A DNA stretch of 64,000 nt from Kribbella jiaozuonensis (GTDB lineage Bacteria; Actinomycetota; Actinomycetes; Propionibacteriales; Kribbellaceae), in NCBI RefSeq assembly GCF_005233875.1, contig NZ_SZPZ01000004.1, positions 434,001 to 498,000 of the forward strand, written 5' to 3'. Position numbers and translations under genes: made by a program. A model generated the notes under the pieces. It was given only the letters and a program-made list of their open reading frames with translations. It was not told the DNA's origin and made no database searches. Shown piece by piece: positions 1 through 8,540 of the stretch (the stretch's first letter is position 1; every line of letters begins with the position of its first letter).

Positions 1-662
1 ATCCGGACATCACCGGCACCGGCGGGTTGTACTGGGGCAATGTGGTGATCGGCTCGACGATGTACGCCAGCGCGTACTACCTGACCGAGAACAACGAGGT
101 CGACCGGTCCCGGGTCTACCTCAGCAGGGTCGGCGGCGGCTGGGGTGACGCGACCTTCACCGACACGACGAGGTACTGGAACTATCCCGATCCGCCCGTG
201 TTCACCACGCAGTACTCGCTGCGCAGCAACGGCACGATCACGCGGTGGGACGGGAACTGGGGTAACAAGCAGACGGCGACCGGTTTCGCGGCGGTGAAGA
301 CGATGGCGCTGATCAGCCAGACCGCGACGTACGACACCTTCCTCGCGAACACCCGCGGCGGCGCGCTCTACACGATCCGGATCCCCCGGACCTCGCCGCT
401 GAAGCCGGTTGTGAAGAAGGTCCGCGACTCGACCTGGCAGGGCTTCGAGGCGCTGATCATCAGCAAGTGCGGCGTGTACGGAACCCTGCTGCTCGGCATC
501 GACAAGGACACCCATTCCGGCTACCTGTACGCCGTTGGTCACGCCAACGGCACCGCTACCGTCATCAAAGGACTCGGCAGGGTGCCGTCGACGTTCGCCG
601 ACCCCGTCTACTTCCGGCACGTCCTCCGTCCGGGCGACGACCAGATGCTCTTCGGCGAGTGA
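1..662 (+). CDS. C-terminal part of an unidentified beta-rich protein (5' end outside window)
   Basis: The frame is open from position 3 to the TGA at 660-662, so the gene starts before the window and only about 219 residues are visible. They are rich in Gly, Trp, Tyr and Thr, with short repeats such as RVGGGWGD, ITRWDGNWG and GGALYTIRIP. This pattern resembles the blades of a tachylectin-like or other beta-propeller, but no catalytic motif can be seen. No membrane segment is present in this part. A secreted carbohydrate-binding or structural protein is a guess from composition. The next gene converges on it with one base between the stop codons. Confidence 0.6.
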   Translation, partial: PDITGTGGLYWGNVVIGSTMYASAYYLTENNEVDRSRVYLSRVGGGWGDATFTDTTRYWNYPDPPVFTTQYSLRSNGTITRWDGNWGNKQTATGFAAVKTMALISQTATYDTFLANTRGGALYTIRIPRTSPLKPVVKKVRDSTWQGFEALIISKCGVYGTLLLGIDKDTHSGYLYAVGHANGTATVIKGLGRVPSTFADPVYFRHVLRPGDDQMLFGE

Positions 663-663
663 C

Positions 664-1014
664 TCAGGACGGCCAGGTCGCCTCGGTGACCTCGCCCCCG
701 ATGACTTCGACGCTGAGGCGGGCCGGACCGTCCGGAATGACGTGCAGGTTGTAGCGACCTTCCGGTACATCGAAGAAGACCGCGGAGTAGTTCGTCGTAC
801 CGTCAGGTGTCGCACGCGGAACGACCGCTATGTGAGGAAAATGCGTGTGCCCGGGGTGGTGCTCGCCGGCCGGGCGGCGTTCGATCTCGGCGTCCTCGAG
901 GTCGGCGGGCAGCGTGAGAACGATCGCGCCGACCCCGTCGCCGATGTCGAGCAGCACCGAGGAACCCTTGCCGGCGTGCGGGTTCTCCTCGGCGTTGGTC
1001 AGCGGCCTGCTCAT
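664..1014 (-). CDS. Small His-rich hypothetical protein coupled to DUF4331 gene
   Basis: This is a 116-residue protein that I do not recognise as a named family. Its start codon overlaps the stop of the upstream DUF4331 gene in an ATGA arrangement, so the two are probably translationally coupled. The middle holds a histidine-rich stretch, GEHHPGHTHFPH (about residues 50-61), that could bind a metal. The second half (SAVFFDVPEGRYNLHVIPDG) looks like a small beta-sandwich. No signal peptide or membrane segment is visible. It probably acts with the DUF4331 protein; its role is unknown. Confidence 0.75.
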   Translation of the reverse strand: MSRPLTNAEENPHAGKGSSVLLDIGDGVGAIVLTLPADLEDAEIERRPAGEHHPGHTHFPHIAVVPRATPDGTTNYSAVFFDVPEGRYNLHVIPDGPARLSVEVIGGEVTEATWPS

Positions 1015-2384
1015 GAGACCGCGGGCATGCCGGGCTTGGAGGAGTAGCCTCCGGCCGGAGTGCCGAGGTAGGGGAACCACTTGAGGTAGTCGGAGTTGGT
1101 GTTCGACGTACCGTCCTTGATCGCACCGGCGGCGTCGTCCGGCGTGAAGGCAGGGTCGACGAGCGGGATCGTGAGACCGGCCACGGCGCGCAGTTCGACC
1201 GTGACGACGTCGTCGAAGACCCGCCGTCCGTTCGGGAACCCGGCCGCGTCGCCCGCGACCAGTCCGAGCGGGTTCGGCGACTTGGCCGGCGGTACGGCGA
1301 CGTTCAGCCGCAGCATGTCCGCCTGCACCGGCCCGGTGTAGTTCTGGAACCCGGGCACCACACCCTTCGGGATGCCGGTCAGCAGGATCGCAGCCAGGTC
1401 CGCACGCGGTTTCTTGTACGCCGCGAGCCGCGGGAACACCCCGGGGTACAGCACCGGAAGCAGCCCGGCGAGCTCCGGCTTCGTCACGTACCCGGCGAAC
1501 CGCTTGTCCCCCGACGGGGGCAGGCTGTTCCACTTGTCCTTCTCGGCCATCGGCACGATGACCTCGTTGAACAGCGGGTTGCCCAGCCGCGACACCTGCT
1601 TGTACGGGCCGTGCCAGACCGGGACGCCGCCGTCCAGGATCTTGGACTGCTGACGGCTCGCGCTCGCATAGACGCCGATCACGGATTTCGCGTCCAGGAC
1701 GTCCTTGGGCCGCCGGCCGTCGCGGGTCAGATCGCTGATCGGGACCTGGAGCGCGATCGTGTGGACGTTCGAGCCTTGCAGCCCGTTCACGCCCATCGCC
1801 GCGGCCGACGGGATCAGGTGCGCCATCTGGAACGGTCGCAGCGTGCCGAGGTCGAAGATGCTGCCGAGGTCGGCGAAGAACCCGTCGGCGCGCTGGCCGG
1901 CGAACACCTTCCGGTTGGTCCCGATCGTGTGGATCGCCTGACCGGCTAGCTTGGCGTAGTTCGGCGTACTGCGGATGCCGACGTTGACCGGCGGCGCGGC
2001 CAGGTTGCGGGCCAGGATCCGCGAGCGACCGTGGTCGACGCGGGTGACCGAGTAGAACTGAGGGCGGTTCCAGTTCGGGTCCTTGATCGAGGAGATCGGA
2101 CCGGTGTTGTACAGGAACGTCTTCTTGTTCCGGATCTCGGCGTGGAAACGGAACTGGTAGCTGATGTCGGCCTGACCGGTTCCGCTGTTGGAGATGTGCA
2201 GCTGGTACAGCACGTCGTCGCCGAACTCGTAGAAGTTCGGCCCGCCGTACGGGTTCTGGAACGGGATGAAGTTGGCGATGATCGTGACGGTGTCCGGCTT
2301 GTCCGGCGACACGAACGCGTAGACATCGGTGTTGTCCGCGACCGGGTCCTTCGAGATCTCCGGCGCTTCACGATGCGAAGACAT
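1011..2384 (-). CDS. DUF4331 domain-containing protein
   Basis: The 457-residue protein opens with SSHREAPEISKDPVADNTDVYAF, the hallmark N-terminus of DUF4331 proteins, and is DUF4331 along its whole length. The biochemical function of the family is not established. It has no signal peptide, no membrane segment and no cysteine. It is the middle gene of a minus-strand operon: a small Tat-signal protein lies 13 bases upstream and a His-rich protein overlaps its stop codon. The Tat-bearing neighbour raises the possibility of export as a complex, which is inference. The ATG at 2384 keeps the conserved N-terminus, and a GGGGAG Shine-Dalgarno lies just before it. Confidence 0.85.
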   Translation of the reverse strand: MSSHREAPEISKDPVADNTDVYAFVSPDKPDTVTIIANFIPFQNPYGGPNFYEFGDDVLYQLHISNSGTGQADISYQFRFHAEIRNKKTFLYNTGPISSIKDPNWNRPQFYSVTRVDHGRSRILARNLAAPPVNVGIRSTPNYAKLAGQAIHTIGTNRKVFAGQRADGFFADLGSIFDLGTLRPFQMAHLIPSAAAMGVNGLQGSNVHTIALQVPISDLTRDGRRPKDVLDAKSVIGVYASASRQQSKILDGGVPVWHGPYKQVSRLGNPLFNEVIVPMAEKDKWNSLPPSGDKRFAGYVTKPELAGLLPVLYPGVFPRLAAYKKPRADLAAILLTGIPKGVVPGFQNYTGPVQADMLRLNVAVPPAKSPNPLGLVAGDAAGFPNGRRVFDDVVTVELRAVAGLTIPLVDPAFTPDDAAGAIKDGTSNTNSDYLKWFPYLGTPAGGYSSKPGMPAVS

Positions 2385-2397
2385 GACTCTCCCCTTC

Positions 2398-2670
2398 TCA
2401 GGCCGTCGTCACGCCGGCGAGGCGTGCGGCGAGTTCACGATCGGTGACCAGGACCTCGCGCTCGCCGACCATGATCGCCAGCCGGCCGCTCTTCACGTCC
2501 TTGACATGCACCACGAACGAATCGGCGCCGGTGAGATCCTCAGCCGCCAGCTGCGACCCTGCATCCCCGGCTTCGTCGCTGAAGATCTTCGGTACTGCGA
2601 CGGCCCCGACGGCCGCCGCCGTACCCGCCCCCGCGAAAACCAGAAATCCGCGACGTGTTGCGTCACTCAT
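2398..2670 (-). CDS. Small Tat-exported protein, first gene of the DUF4331 operon
   Basis: This is a 90-residue protein with a twin-arginine signal: TRRGFLVFAGAG followed by an Ala/Val-rich hydrophobic stretch to about residue 27. The mature part (about 60 residues) contains DSFVVHVKDVKSGRLAIMVGEREVLV, which looks like a compact beta fold with no recognised motif. The ATG at 2670 is preceded by AGGGGC. It lies 13 bases before the DUF4331 gene and is probably co-transcribed. It could carry a folded partner across the membrane through Tat or be a small exported subunit; this is inference. Confidence 0.75.
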   Translation of the reverse strand: MSDATRRGFLVFAGAGTAAAVGAVAVPKIFSDEAGDAGSQLAAEDLTGADSFVVHVKDVKSGRLAIMVGEREVLVTDRELAARLAGVTTA

Positions 2671-2794
2671 GACTGCCCCTTCCCTGTCCGTACGGCGTTG
2701 AGCACAACCGCAGTCGAACGGTCTTCGGGGCTGGATGGCGTGCGGATGGGTGGCGGCGAGAACTTCCGTCCGAGAGCCATCCGGACGGGGTGCA

Positions 2795-2818
2795 GGAACG
2801 AAGTGCTGATGTCTTGTC
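2795..2818 (+). promoter_or_regulatory. Candidate ECF-type promoter of dipZ-trxA
   Basis: GGAAC at 2795-2799 is followed after 16 bases by GTC at 2816-2818, resembling actinobacterial ECF (SigE/SigR-type) promoters. Transcription would start near 2824, between this site and the Shine-Dalgarno at 2833. This favours the ATG at 2845 over the in-frame ATG at 2809. A thiol-stress sigma factor would suit a thiol-redox operon, but the match is short and unproven. Confidence 0.35.
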
Positions 2819-2844
2819 AATCACCGAGCATTGGAGCGTTCCCG

Positions 2845-4599
2845 ATGATCACACTGGCCTTCATCGGCTTGGTCGGCGGCCTGATCACCGGGGTCTCTCC
2901 CTGCGTGCTGCCGATGCTTCCGATCATCTTCTTCGCCGGCACCGCCGGTAAGACCGAGCCGGCCCGCAAGACCGCGTCTGCGGGCGGCGGTGTCCTCCTG
3001 GACGAGCCCGCTGTGAAGAAGGCCCGAGACTTCCGGCCGCTGAAGATCATCGCGGGCATCGTGGTGAGCTTCAGCCTGTTCACGCTGACCGGATCGGTGA
3101 TCCTGTCGGCGCTCGGACTGCCGGACGACTTCCTCCGCTGGGGCGGACTCACGATCCTGACCCTGGTCGGGCTCGGCCTGATCTTCCCCGCGCTCGGCCA
3201 CTGGATCGAGAAGCCGTTCTACCGGCTGCCGAAGATCAACCGGAACAACAACGGCGCGTTCGTGCTCGGTCTCGGTCTCGGCACCTTGTACGTCCCGTGC
3301 GCCGGCCCGGTCCTCGCCGCGATCACCGTCGCCGGCGCGACCGGCAATGTCGGCTGGCGCACCGTCGTACTGACCGTCTCGTTCGCGTTGGGTGCGGCGC
3401 TGCCGCTGCTGATCTTCGCGTCGGCGGGGTCACGGATCTCGCAACGCGTGAAGGCGTACCGCGACCACGCCCGCGGCTTCCGGATCGGCGGCGGGATCGT
3501 GATGATCCTGCTCGCGATCGCACTCGCGTTCAACATCACCGATGTCATCCAGCGCTCACTGCCCAGCTACACCAGCGGCCTGGAGAAGAAGGTTGCCGAG
3601 AACAAGACGGTCCAAGGTGTCCTTGCACCGGCCCTCGGGCAGGGCGGGCAGGACCTGGCCAAATGCACGCCTGGTGCCGCGGAGCTCGCCTCCTGCGGAG
3701 CGGCGCCCGAGTTCACCGGCACGCAGAAGTGGTTCAACACCCCGGGCGGCAAGCCGGCGAGCATCGGCGGGCTCAAGGGCAAGGTCGTCCTGGTCGACTT
3801 CTGGGCGTACTCGTGCATCAACTGCCAGCGCGCCACTCCGCACCTGCTCGCCTGGGACAAGGCCTATCGCTCCCTCGGTCTCGAGATCGTCGGCATCCAC
3901 TCGCCTGAGTTCGCGTTCGAGAAGAGCGCCGGGAACCTGGAGTCCGCGATCCGCAAGGAGGGCATCGCGTATCCCGTTGGCCAGGACAACAATCTGGCGA
4001 CCTGGACGCAGTACCGCAACCAGTACTGGCCGGCGAAGTACCTGGTCGATGCCGGCGGCACCGTTCGCTCGATCAAGTTCGGCGAGGGCGGATACGGGCA
4101 GACCGAGGACCAGATCCGGCAGCTGCTCAAGGACGCGAATCCCGAAGTACAACTGCCGGCTCCGGTCGACGGCACGGTGAAAGCGCCCTCGATCGGCGGT
4201 GCAGGGACGACGCCGGAGACGTACCTCGCCTACTCGCGCTCGGCCAACCTGCGCGGCACCGGCAAGCTGACCCCTGGCAAGACAGTTGCCTTCGGCCTCA
4301 ATTCCGCCCAGTCCGACGACACCTACAGCCTCGGCGGCAACTGGAAGGTCGGCACGCAGAGCGTCACCTCCACCACCGGGTCCAAGGCACGCCTCAACTA
4401 CAACGCCGCGAAGGTCTACCACGTGCTGTCCGGCCAGGGCACGGTCACGGTCTCCATCCCCGGCGAACCCGACAGAACCATCAAGGTCTCGGGCACACCG
4501 AATGCCTACCAGCTGGTCGACAAGCCCGCTCAGGAACGCAAGACCATGACCCTGACCTACAGCCCCGGCATCTCCGCCTTCACCTTCAGCTTCGGCTGA
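2845..4599 (+). CDS. dipZ: DipZ: CcdA/DsbD-like membrane protein fused to a thioredoxin-like domain
   Basis: The 584-residue protein has three parts. Residues 1-230 are a CcdA/DsbD-type membrane domain with about six helices and the paired redox cysteines C20 (SPCVLP) and C152 (YVPCAGP). A TlpA/ResA-like thioredoxin domain follows, with the active site CINC at C324-C327. The C-terminal domain of about 150 residues is the one found in mycobacterial DipZ. The family carries electrons from cytoplasmic thioredoxin across the membrane to exported thiols. Thioredoxin is encoded 21 bases downstream, a likely electron donor. GGAG at 2833 supports this start. The DUF4331 operon is divergent. Confidence 0.88.
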   Translation: MITLAFIGLVGGLITGVSPCVLPMLPIIFFAGTAGKTEPARKTASAGGGVLLDEPAVKKARDFRPLKIIAGIVVSFSLFTLTGSVILSALGLPDDFLRWGGLTILTLVGLGLIFPALGHWIEKPFYRLPKINRNNNGAFVLGLGLGTLYVPCAGPVLAAITVAGATGNVGWRTVVLTVSFALGAALPLLIFASAGSRISQRVKAYRDHARGFRIGGGIVMILLAIALAFNITDVIQRSLPSYTSGLEKKVAENKTVQGVLAPALGQGGQDLAKCTPGAAELASCGAAPEFTGTQKWFNTPGGKPASIGGLKGKVVLVDFWAYSCINCQRATPHLLAWDKAYRSLGLEIVGIHSPEFAFEKSAGNLESAIRKEGIAYPVGQDNNLATWTQYRNQYWPAKYLVDAGGTVRSIKFGEGGYGQTEDQIRQLLKDANPEVQLPAPVDGTVKAPSIGGAGTTPETYLAYSRSANLRGTGKLTPGKTVAFGLNSAQSDDTYSLGGNWKVGTQSVTSTTGSKARLNYNAAKVYHVLSGQGTVTVSIPGEPDRTIKVSGTPNAYQLVDKPAQERKTMTLTYSPGISAFTFSFG

Positions 4600-4620
4600 T
4601 CCACCATCGGAGGAAACGTC

Positions 4621-4950
4621 ATGCACAACGTCACCGACAGCGAGTTCGGCACGATGATCATGGACAGCGACAAACCGGTCGTCGTCGACTTCTGGGCCGA
4701 GTGGTGTGGCCCCTGCCGGCAGGTCACTCCCGTCCTCGAGGCCCTGGCCGCCGAACACGGCGACAAGCTGACCTTCGTCAAGCTGAACATCGACGAGAAC
4801 CCCACCACACCGGCGTTCTACGGCGTGATCAGCATCCCGACCATCAACGTCTACGTGAACGGCGAACTCGCCAAGTCCATCGTCGGAGCCCACCCCAAGG
4901 CCGCCCTGCTCAGAGAACTCCAGCCGTACGCCGACCTCAACGATTCCTGA
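4621..4950 (+). CDS. trxA: Thioredoxin
   Basis: This is a 109-residue cytoplasmic thioredoxin with the canonical active site WCGPC (C29 and C32), the preceding FWAEW strand, and the cis-proline loop in ISIPTINVY. It has no signal peptide. GGAGG lies just before the ATG, and the gene follows dipZ by 21 bases, so the two are probably one operon. The pairing suggests that this thioredoxin feeds electrons to DipZ. Length and motifs match the family fully. Confidence 0.93.
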   Translation: MHNVTDSEFGTMIMDSDKPVVVDFWAEWCGPCRQVTPVLEALAAEHGDKLTFVKLNIDENPTTPAFYGVISIPTINVYVNGELAKSIVGAHPKAALLRELQPYADLNDS

Positions 4951-4992
4951 GAGGGAATTGAGGGTGGCAGGTGACGAGGACAGTGTTGAGCC

Positions 4993-6006
4993 GTGCAAAC
5001 GATGAAGAGTTATCACATCCAGTACGGCGGCGGCCTCGAGAGCCTGCGGCTGCGTGAACACCCAGTGCCGGAGCCTGGTCCGACTGAGGTGCTGATCCGG
5101 ATCCGGGCCAACTCGCTCAGCGCTCGGGAGCTGAATATTCTGCGTGGCCGCTACCCGCTCCCGGTCGCCGACGACATCATCGCCGCGTCCGACGGAGCCG
5201 GCGAGGTCGTCGCAGTAGGTGCCGAGGTCGACCGGTTCCAGGTCGGGGACCGGGTGATGGGGGTAGTGTTCCCGCGCTGGTTCGACGGGCGGTTCGACCT
5301 TGCCCGCGCGGATCAGCTCGGGGGTTCGCTCGACGGTCTGCTGACGGAGTACGCCGTACTCGATCAGGACGGGGTGCTGCCGATTCCTGGGGACCTCACG
5401 TTCGAGGAGGCGGCGACGCTGCCGTGTGTGGCGGTGACGGCGTGGAATGCTTTGGTGGGCGGTCAGGGCTTGGTGCCTGGCGAATCCGTCCTGACGTTGG
5501 GGTCCGGCGGGGTGTCGCTGTTCGCCTTGCAGCTGGCCAAGTTGCTCGGCGCGCGGGTGATCGCGACGGCCGGCAGTGACGAGAAGGCAGCCCGACTCAC
5601 CGAGCTCGGTGCGGACGCAGTCATCAATCACAGGGACACGCCGGACTGGTCCAAGCAGGTGCGCGAGCTGACGGACGGGCGCGGCGTCGATCACGTCGTC
5701 GACGTGGCCGGGACCTTGAACGAGTCGCTGCGCGCCACGGCCACCGGCGGCGAGATCGCCTTCGTCGGATCGCTGGGCGGCGCCGACCCGGTCGACGCCC
5801 GCCTGCTGTTCACCTCGTCCGTCACGCTTCGGCCGATCGCGCTCGGACACCGGGCGCACTTCGAGGCGATGAACAAGGCCATCGCCGCGTCCGGCCTGCG
5901 CCCGGTCATCGACCGGGTCTTCCCCTTCGAGGAGACCCCGGCCGCCTTCCAGTACTACGTCGACGGCGGCGGCTTCGGCAAGATCGTCATCACCCAGCCG
6001 GCCTGA
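4993..6006 (+). CDS. MDR-family NAD(P)-dependent alcohol dehydrogenase/quinone reductase-like
   Basis: The roughly 335-residue medium-chain dehydrogenase/reductase has the N-terminal GroES-like domain (RANSLSARELNILRGRYPLP) and the nucleotide-binding loop GSGGVSLFALQLAK. The cysteine cluster of zinc alcohol dehydrogenases is absent, so it belongs with the zinc-independent oxidoreductases. The substrate cannot be told. Translation may begin at GTG 4993 or at ATG 5002; neither has a strong Shine-Dalgarno. It converges on a luciferase-like gene, with three bases between the stop codons. Confidence 0.85.
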   Translation: MQTMKSYHIQYGGGLESLRLREHPVPEPGPTEVLIRIRANSLSARELNILRGRYPLPVADDIIAASDGAGEVVAVGAEVDRFQVGDRVMGVVFPRWFDGRFDLARADQLGGSLDGLLTEYAVLDQDGVLPIPGDLTFEEAATLPCVAVTAWNALVGGQGLVPGESVLTLGSGGVSLFALQLAKLLGARVIATAGSDEKAARLTELGADAVINHRDTPDWSKQVRELTDGRGVDHVVDVAGTLNESLRATATGGEIAFVGSLGGADPVDARLLFTSSVTLRPIALGHRAHFEAMNKAIAASGLRPVIDRVFPFEETPAAFQYYVDGGGFGKIVITQPA

Positions 6007-6009
6007 CCA

Positions 6010-6870
6010 CTAGGCGAGGCGCGGGATCACCTCGTCGGCCAGGCGAGTGGCGAACTCGACCGGGTTGCGGTCCGGCATGAACTGCAACTCGGTGATGCCG
6101 AGCTGCGCGTACTGTTCGGCGGCGGCGAGGAAGGCGTCCGGGTCCTCGAGCGCGCGATCGGTGTACACAGCGGTCTTGGTGATGCTGTCGTAGTCGCGGC
6201 CCTCGGCGTCACAGTGTGCACGCAGTACGTCGAGCTTGTGCGCCACATCCTCAGGGCTGACCGCGAACAGGTTGCACGCGTCGGCGTACCGCGCGACCAG
6301 CAGCAGCGTCTTCTTCTCGCCTCCGCCGCCGACCATGATCTGCGGTCGCGGAGACGAGATCGGCGCAGGCACGCACAGCGTCTCCGCCAGCTGGTAGTGG
6401 CGGCCGTCGTACGGCCCGTTGTTGTCGCTCCACATCTGCTGACAGATCTGCAGGCTCTCCTCGAGCCGCTCGAAACGCTCACCCATCGGCACCACCGGTA
6501 CGCCGAGAGCACGCTGCTCCCGCTCGTACCAAGACGCGCCGATACCAAGGAACGCGCGACCACCAGACAGCACGTCCAGCGTGGTCACGATCTTCGCGAG
6601 CAGACCGGGATAGCGGTACATCACACCGGTGACCAGCAGGCCCAGCTGTAGCCGCTCGGTTCGAGCGGCTACATAGCCGAGCGTGGTGTACCCCTCCAGC
6701 ATGGGCTCCTCGGCGTCGCCGCGATGCTCCATCTGGAAGTAGTGGTCCATCACGGTGAACCGGTGGAACCCGGCGTCCTCGGCGATCCGGGCCGTCTCGG
6801 CCAGGGTCGGCGCGATCCCGGCCGTGTCGGCCGGATCGGAGTACGTCCAGTAGTGCAGCCCGAGCTTCAC
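6010..6870 (-). CDS. LLM-class, probably F420-dependent, oxidoreductase
   Basis: This 286-residue luciferase-like monooxygenase-fold protein carries the family features KLGLHYWTYSDP, FTVMDHYFQ, LLVTGVMYRYPGLLAKIVTTLD and IMVGGGGEKKTL. Such actinobacterial enzymes usually use coenzyme F420, a family-level assignment. The GTG at 6870 was chosen because GCGGAGGT lies directly upstream and the protein then starts at its first conserved strand; a longer frame begins at 6909. The substrate is unknown. A second, diverged luciferase-like gene is present at 36946-37908. Confidence 0.83.
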   Translation of the reverse strand: MKLGLHYWTYSDPADTAGIAPTLAETARIAEDAGFHRFTVMDHYFQMEHRGDAEEPMLEGYTTLGYVAARTERLQLGLLVTGVMYRYPGLLAKIVTTLDVLSGGRAFLGIGASWYEREQRALGVPVVPMGERFERLEESLQICQQMWSDNNGPYDGRHYQLAETLCVPAPISSPRPQIMVGGGGEKKTLLLVARYADACNLFAVSPEDVAHKLDVLRAHCDAEGRDYDSITKTAVYTDRALEDPDAFLAAAEQYAQLGITELQFMPDRNPVEFATRLADEVIPRLA

Positions 6871-6923
6871 CGAGACCTCCGCTGGTGTCTTCCCGACAAC
6901 TGAGAACACACCAGAGCCTAGAC

Positions 6924-8459
6924 CTAGCTCTTGCCGAGGAAGATCGGGTTGGTCAGTGCCGCCATCGCCCCGAAGGTCAGGCCCGGGTCCATCGACGTAT
7001 GACCGGCCGTCCCGTCCGCAAGCGGGTGACGAACCTCCGCGCGGACGAACGCGGCCGACAACGGCGTGGTCAGCCAGGTCACCGTGCCGGCTCCGGTGCT
7101 GTCGAGGCTGCTCTGCAGCATCTGCCCTTCATCGGTCAGGATCCGCACAGTGCCGTTCGGTACGCCGCTGACCCGCGCGCTGACCGTGATCTGCTCGTTG
7201 GGTTGCGCCGACAGCCGCTCACCGATCCCAGCCTTGCGCCCGTACGCCGAGGTCGCCGTGAACTCGAGGTCGACCTGCGCGGACTCGGCGATCCACGACC
7301 GCCCGGCCCGGATACCCGCCAGGATCGCGTCCTTGGTCAGGTCATCAGCGAGTACGACGTTGTGCGGCAGGCCGATCACGTTGCCGGGGTTGTGCGCGTC
7401 GCTGTTGCCCATCGCGGGTAGCCACCGCTTCTTCTCCCGCACCGCCGCAGCCAGCAGGTTCGCCCAGGTGGACACCGCGGCGTCGTCGTCCCAACCCCAC
7501 GGGCCGGTCCACACCTCGGTCGCGTCGAGTCCCTCGAACCCGAACTTCCACTCGCTGGCGATCCACGGGCAGTACATATGCGCCGAGACGCACAGCCCGC
7601 CGACCCGATGAACCTGCTGCTGGATCCGGTCGAAGACACCGTCGCGAGCCCGGAACCGCCAATCCACCCACTGACCCGGACGGGTACCGAGAGCGAGCCA
7701 ATGGCCGTTGCGGGTCGTGACCTCCTCCCCCGTGACGATCAGCAGGTCATCGCCGGCGTACGGCCCCCATGAGCCGTGCGAGGCGTTGGTGTTGTGATCG
7801 GTCGACACGATGAAGTCCAGGCCGGCCGCACGGGCGCCCGCGGCGACGTCGGCAGGCAGGTTGCGGCCGTCGGAGTACACGGTGTGCAGGTGGCAGTCGC
7901 CGCGGTACCAGTCCCGGCCGCGTCCCTTCGCCCGGGTCGGCGGGTACGCCGGGACGTAGCGCGGCCCGGGCTCGCCGTACGTGAGCGTGATCTCGACGTG
8001 GTAGTCCAGACCCGGCGGGGCGACCTGGTACGGGCCGAGGACGATGTGCCACGTCCCCGGCATCACGTCGCCGGGCAGGTATCCCGGGGTCGCTTCGGTC
8101 CGGCTGATGCTGAACTCGGTGCGGAAACCACCGGACCAGCCGCGGAAGCCGGACCCGTCGAAGTCGAAACCGCGCGCGTCGAAGATCCCGATGTCGCAGG
8201 AGTTGCCCGGCGTACCCGCGGGAACCGCCGGCTTGGAGTAGCTGTAGCTCACCGAGATCTGCTGCACACCTCGCGGGACATTGACCGGCAGGTACACGAA
8301 GTCGGTCGGCCCGGGTGCGATATGCCCTTCCACCACCTGGGTCTTGGTACCGGTCGCGGCTGCGGCGAAGCTCACCGGGGCCAGCGCGACGATCGTGCCG
8401 GTGCCGGCTGCGGCCAGCAGGCCCCTCCTGGTGATGGCGGTCATTGCGGCGTCAGTCAT
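6924..8459 (-). CDS. Tat-exported PHP-domain metallohydrolase (CehA/McbA-like)
   Basis: This is a 511-residue protein with an N-terminal twin-arginine signal (ITRRGLLAAAGTGTIVAL). A beta-rich domain of about 150 residues precedes a PHP phosphoesterase-type domain. Metal ligands are visible in YRGDCHLHTVYSDG, in STDHNT and in GNSDAHNPGN. CehA/McbA-type relatives hydrolyse esters or carbamates, but the substrate here is unknown. A C-terminal beta domain completes it. The gene lies 81 bases downstream of the metallo-beta-lactamase gene and may belong to that operon. Confidence 0.85.
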   Translation of the reverse strand: MTDAAMTAITRRGLLAAAGTGTIVALAPVSFAAAATGTKTQVVEGHIAPGPTDFVYLPVNVPRGVQQISVSYSYSKPAVPAGTPGNSCDIGIFDARGFDFDGSGFRGWSGGFRTEFSISRTEATPGYLPGDVMPGTWHIVLGPYQVAPPGLDYHVEITLTYGEPGPRYVPAYPPTRAKGRGRDWYRGDCHLHTVYSDGRNLPADVAAGARAAGLDFIVSTDHNTNASHGSWGPYAGDDLLIVTGEEVTTRNGHWLALGTRPGQWVDWRFRARDGVFDRIQQQVHRVGGLCVSAHMYCPWIASEWKFGFEGLDATEVWTGPWGWDDDAAVSTWANLLAAAVREKKRWLPAMGNSDAHNPGNVIGLPHNVVLADDLTKDAILAGIRAGRSWIAESAQVDLEFTATSAYGRKAGIGERLSAQPNEQITVSARVSGVPNGTVRILTDEGQMLQSSLDSTGAGTVTWLTTPLSAAFVRAEVRHPLADGTAGHTSMDPGLTFGAMAALTNPIFLGKS

Positions 8460-8540
8460 GTCGGAAACCAAACACTCCACGGCATCCGCCAGGCAACGCC
8501 GAAATGACCGCCACGCGAACCGACGATGATCCGGTGCCCG

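Noticed and set aside
664..1533. A 289-residue minus-strand protein extending upstream of the His-rich protein
   Set aside because: The extra N-terminal part lies inside the DUF4331 gene in a wrong frame; ATGA coupling sets the start at 1014.
3556..5859. Very long open frame on the minus strand across dipZ, trxA and the MDR gene
   Set aside because: It is antisense to three well-supported genes and has Arg/Asp/Gly-rich shadow composition with no recognisable motif; high GC leaves such frames open.
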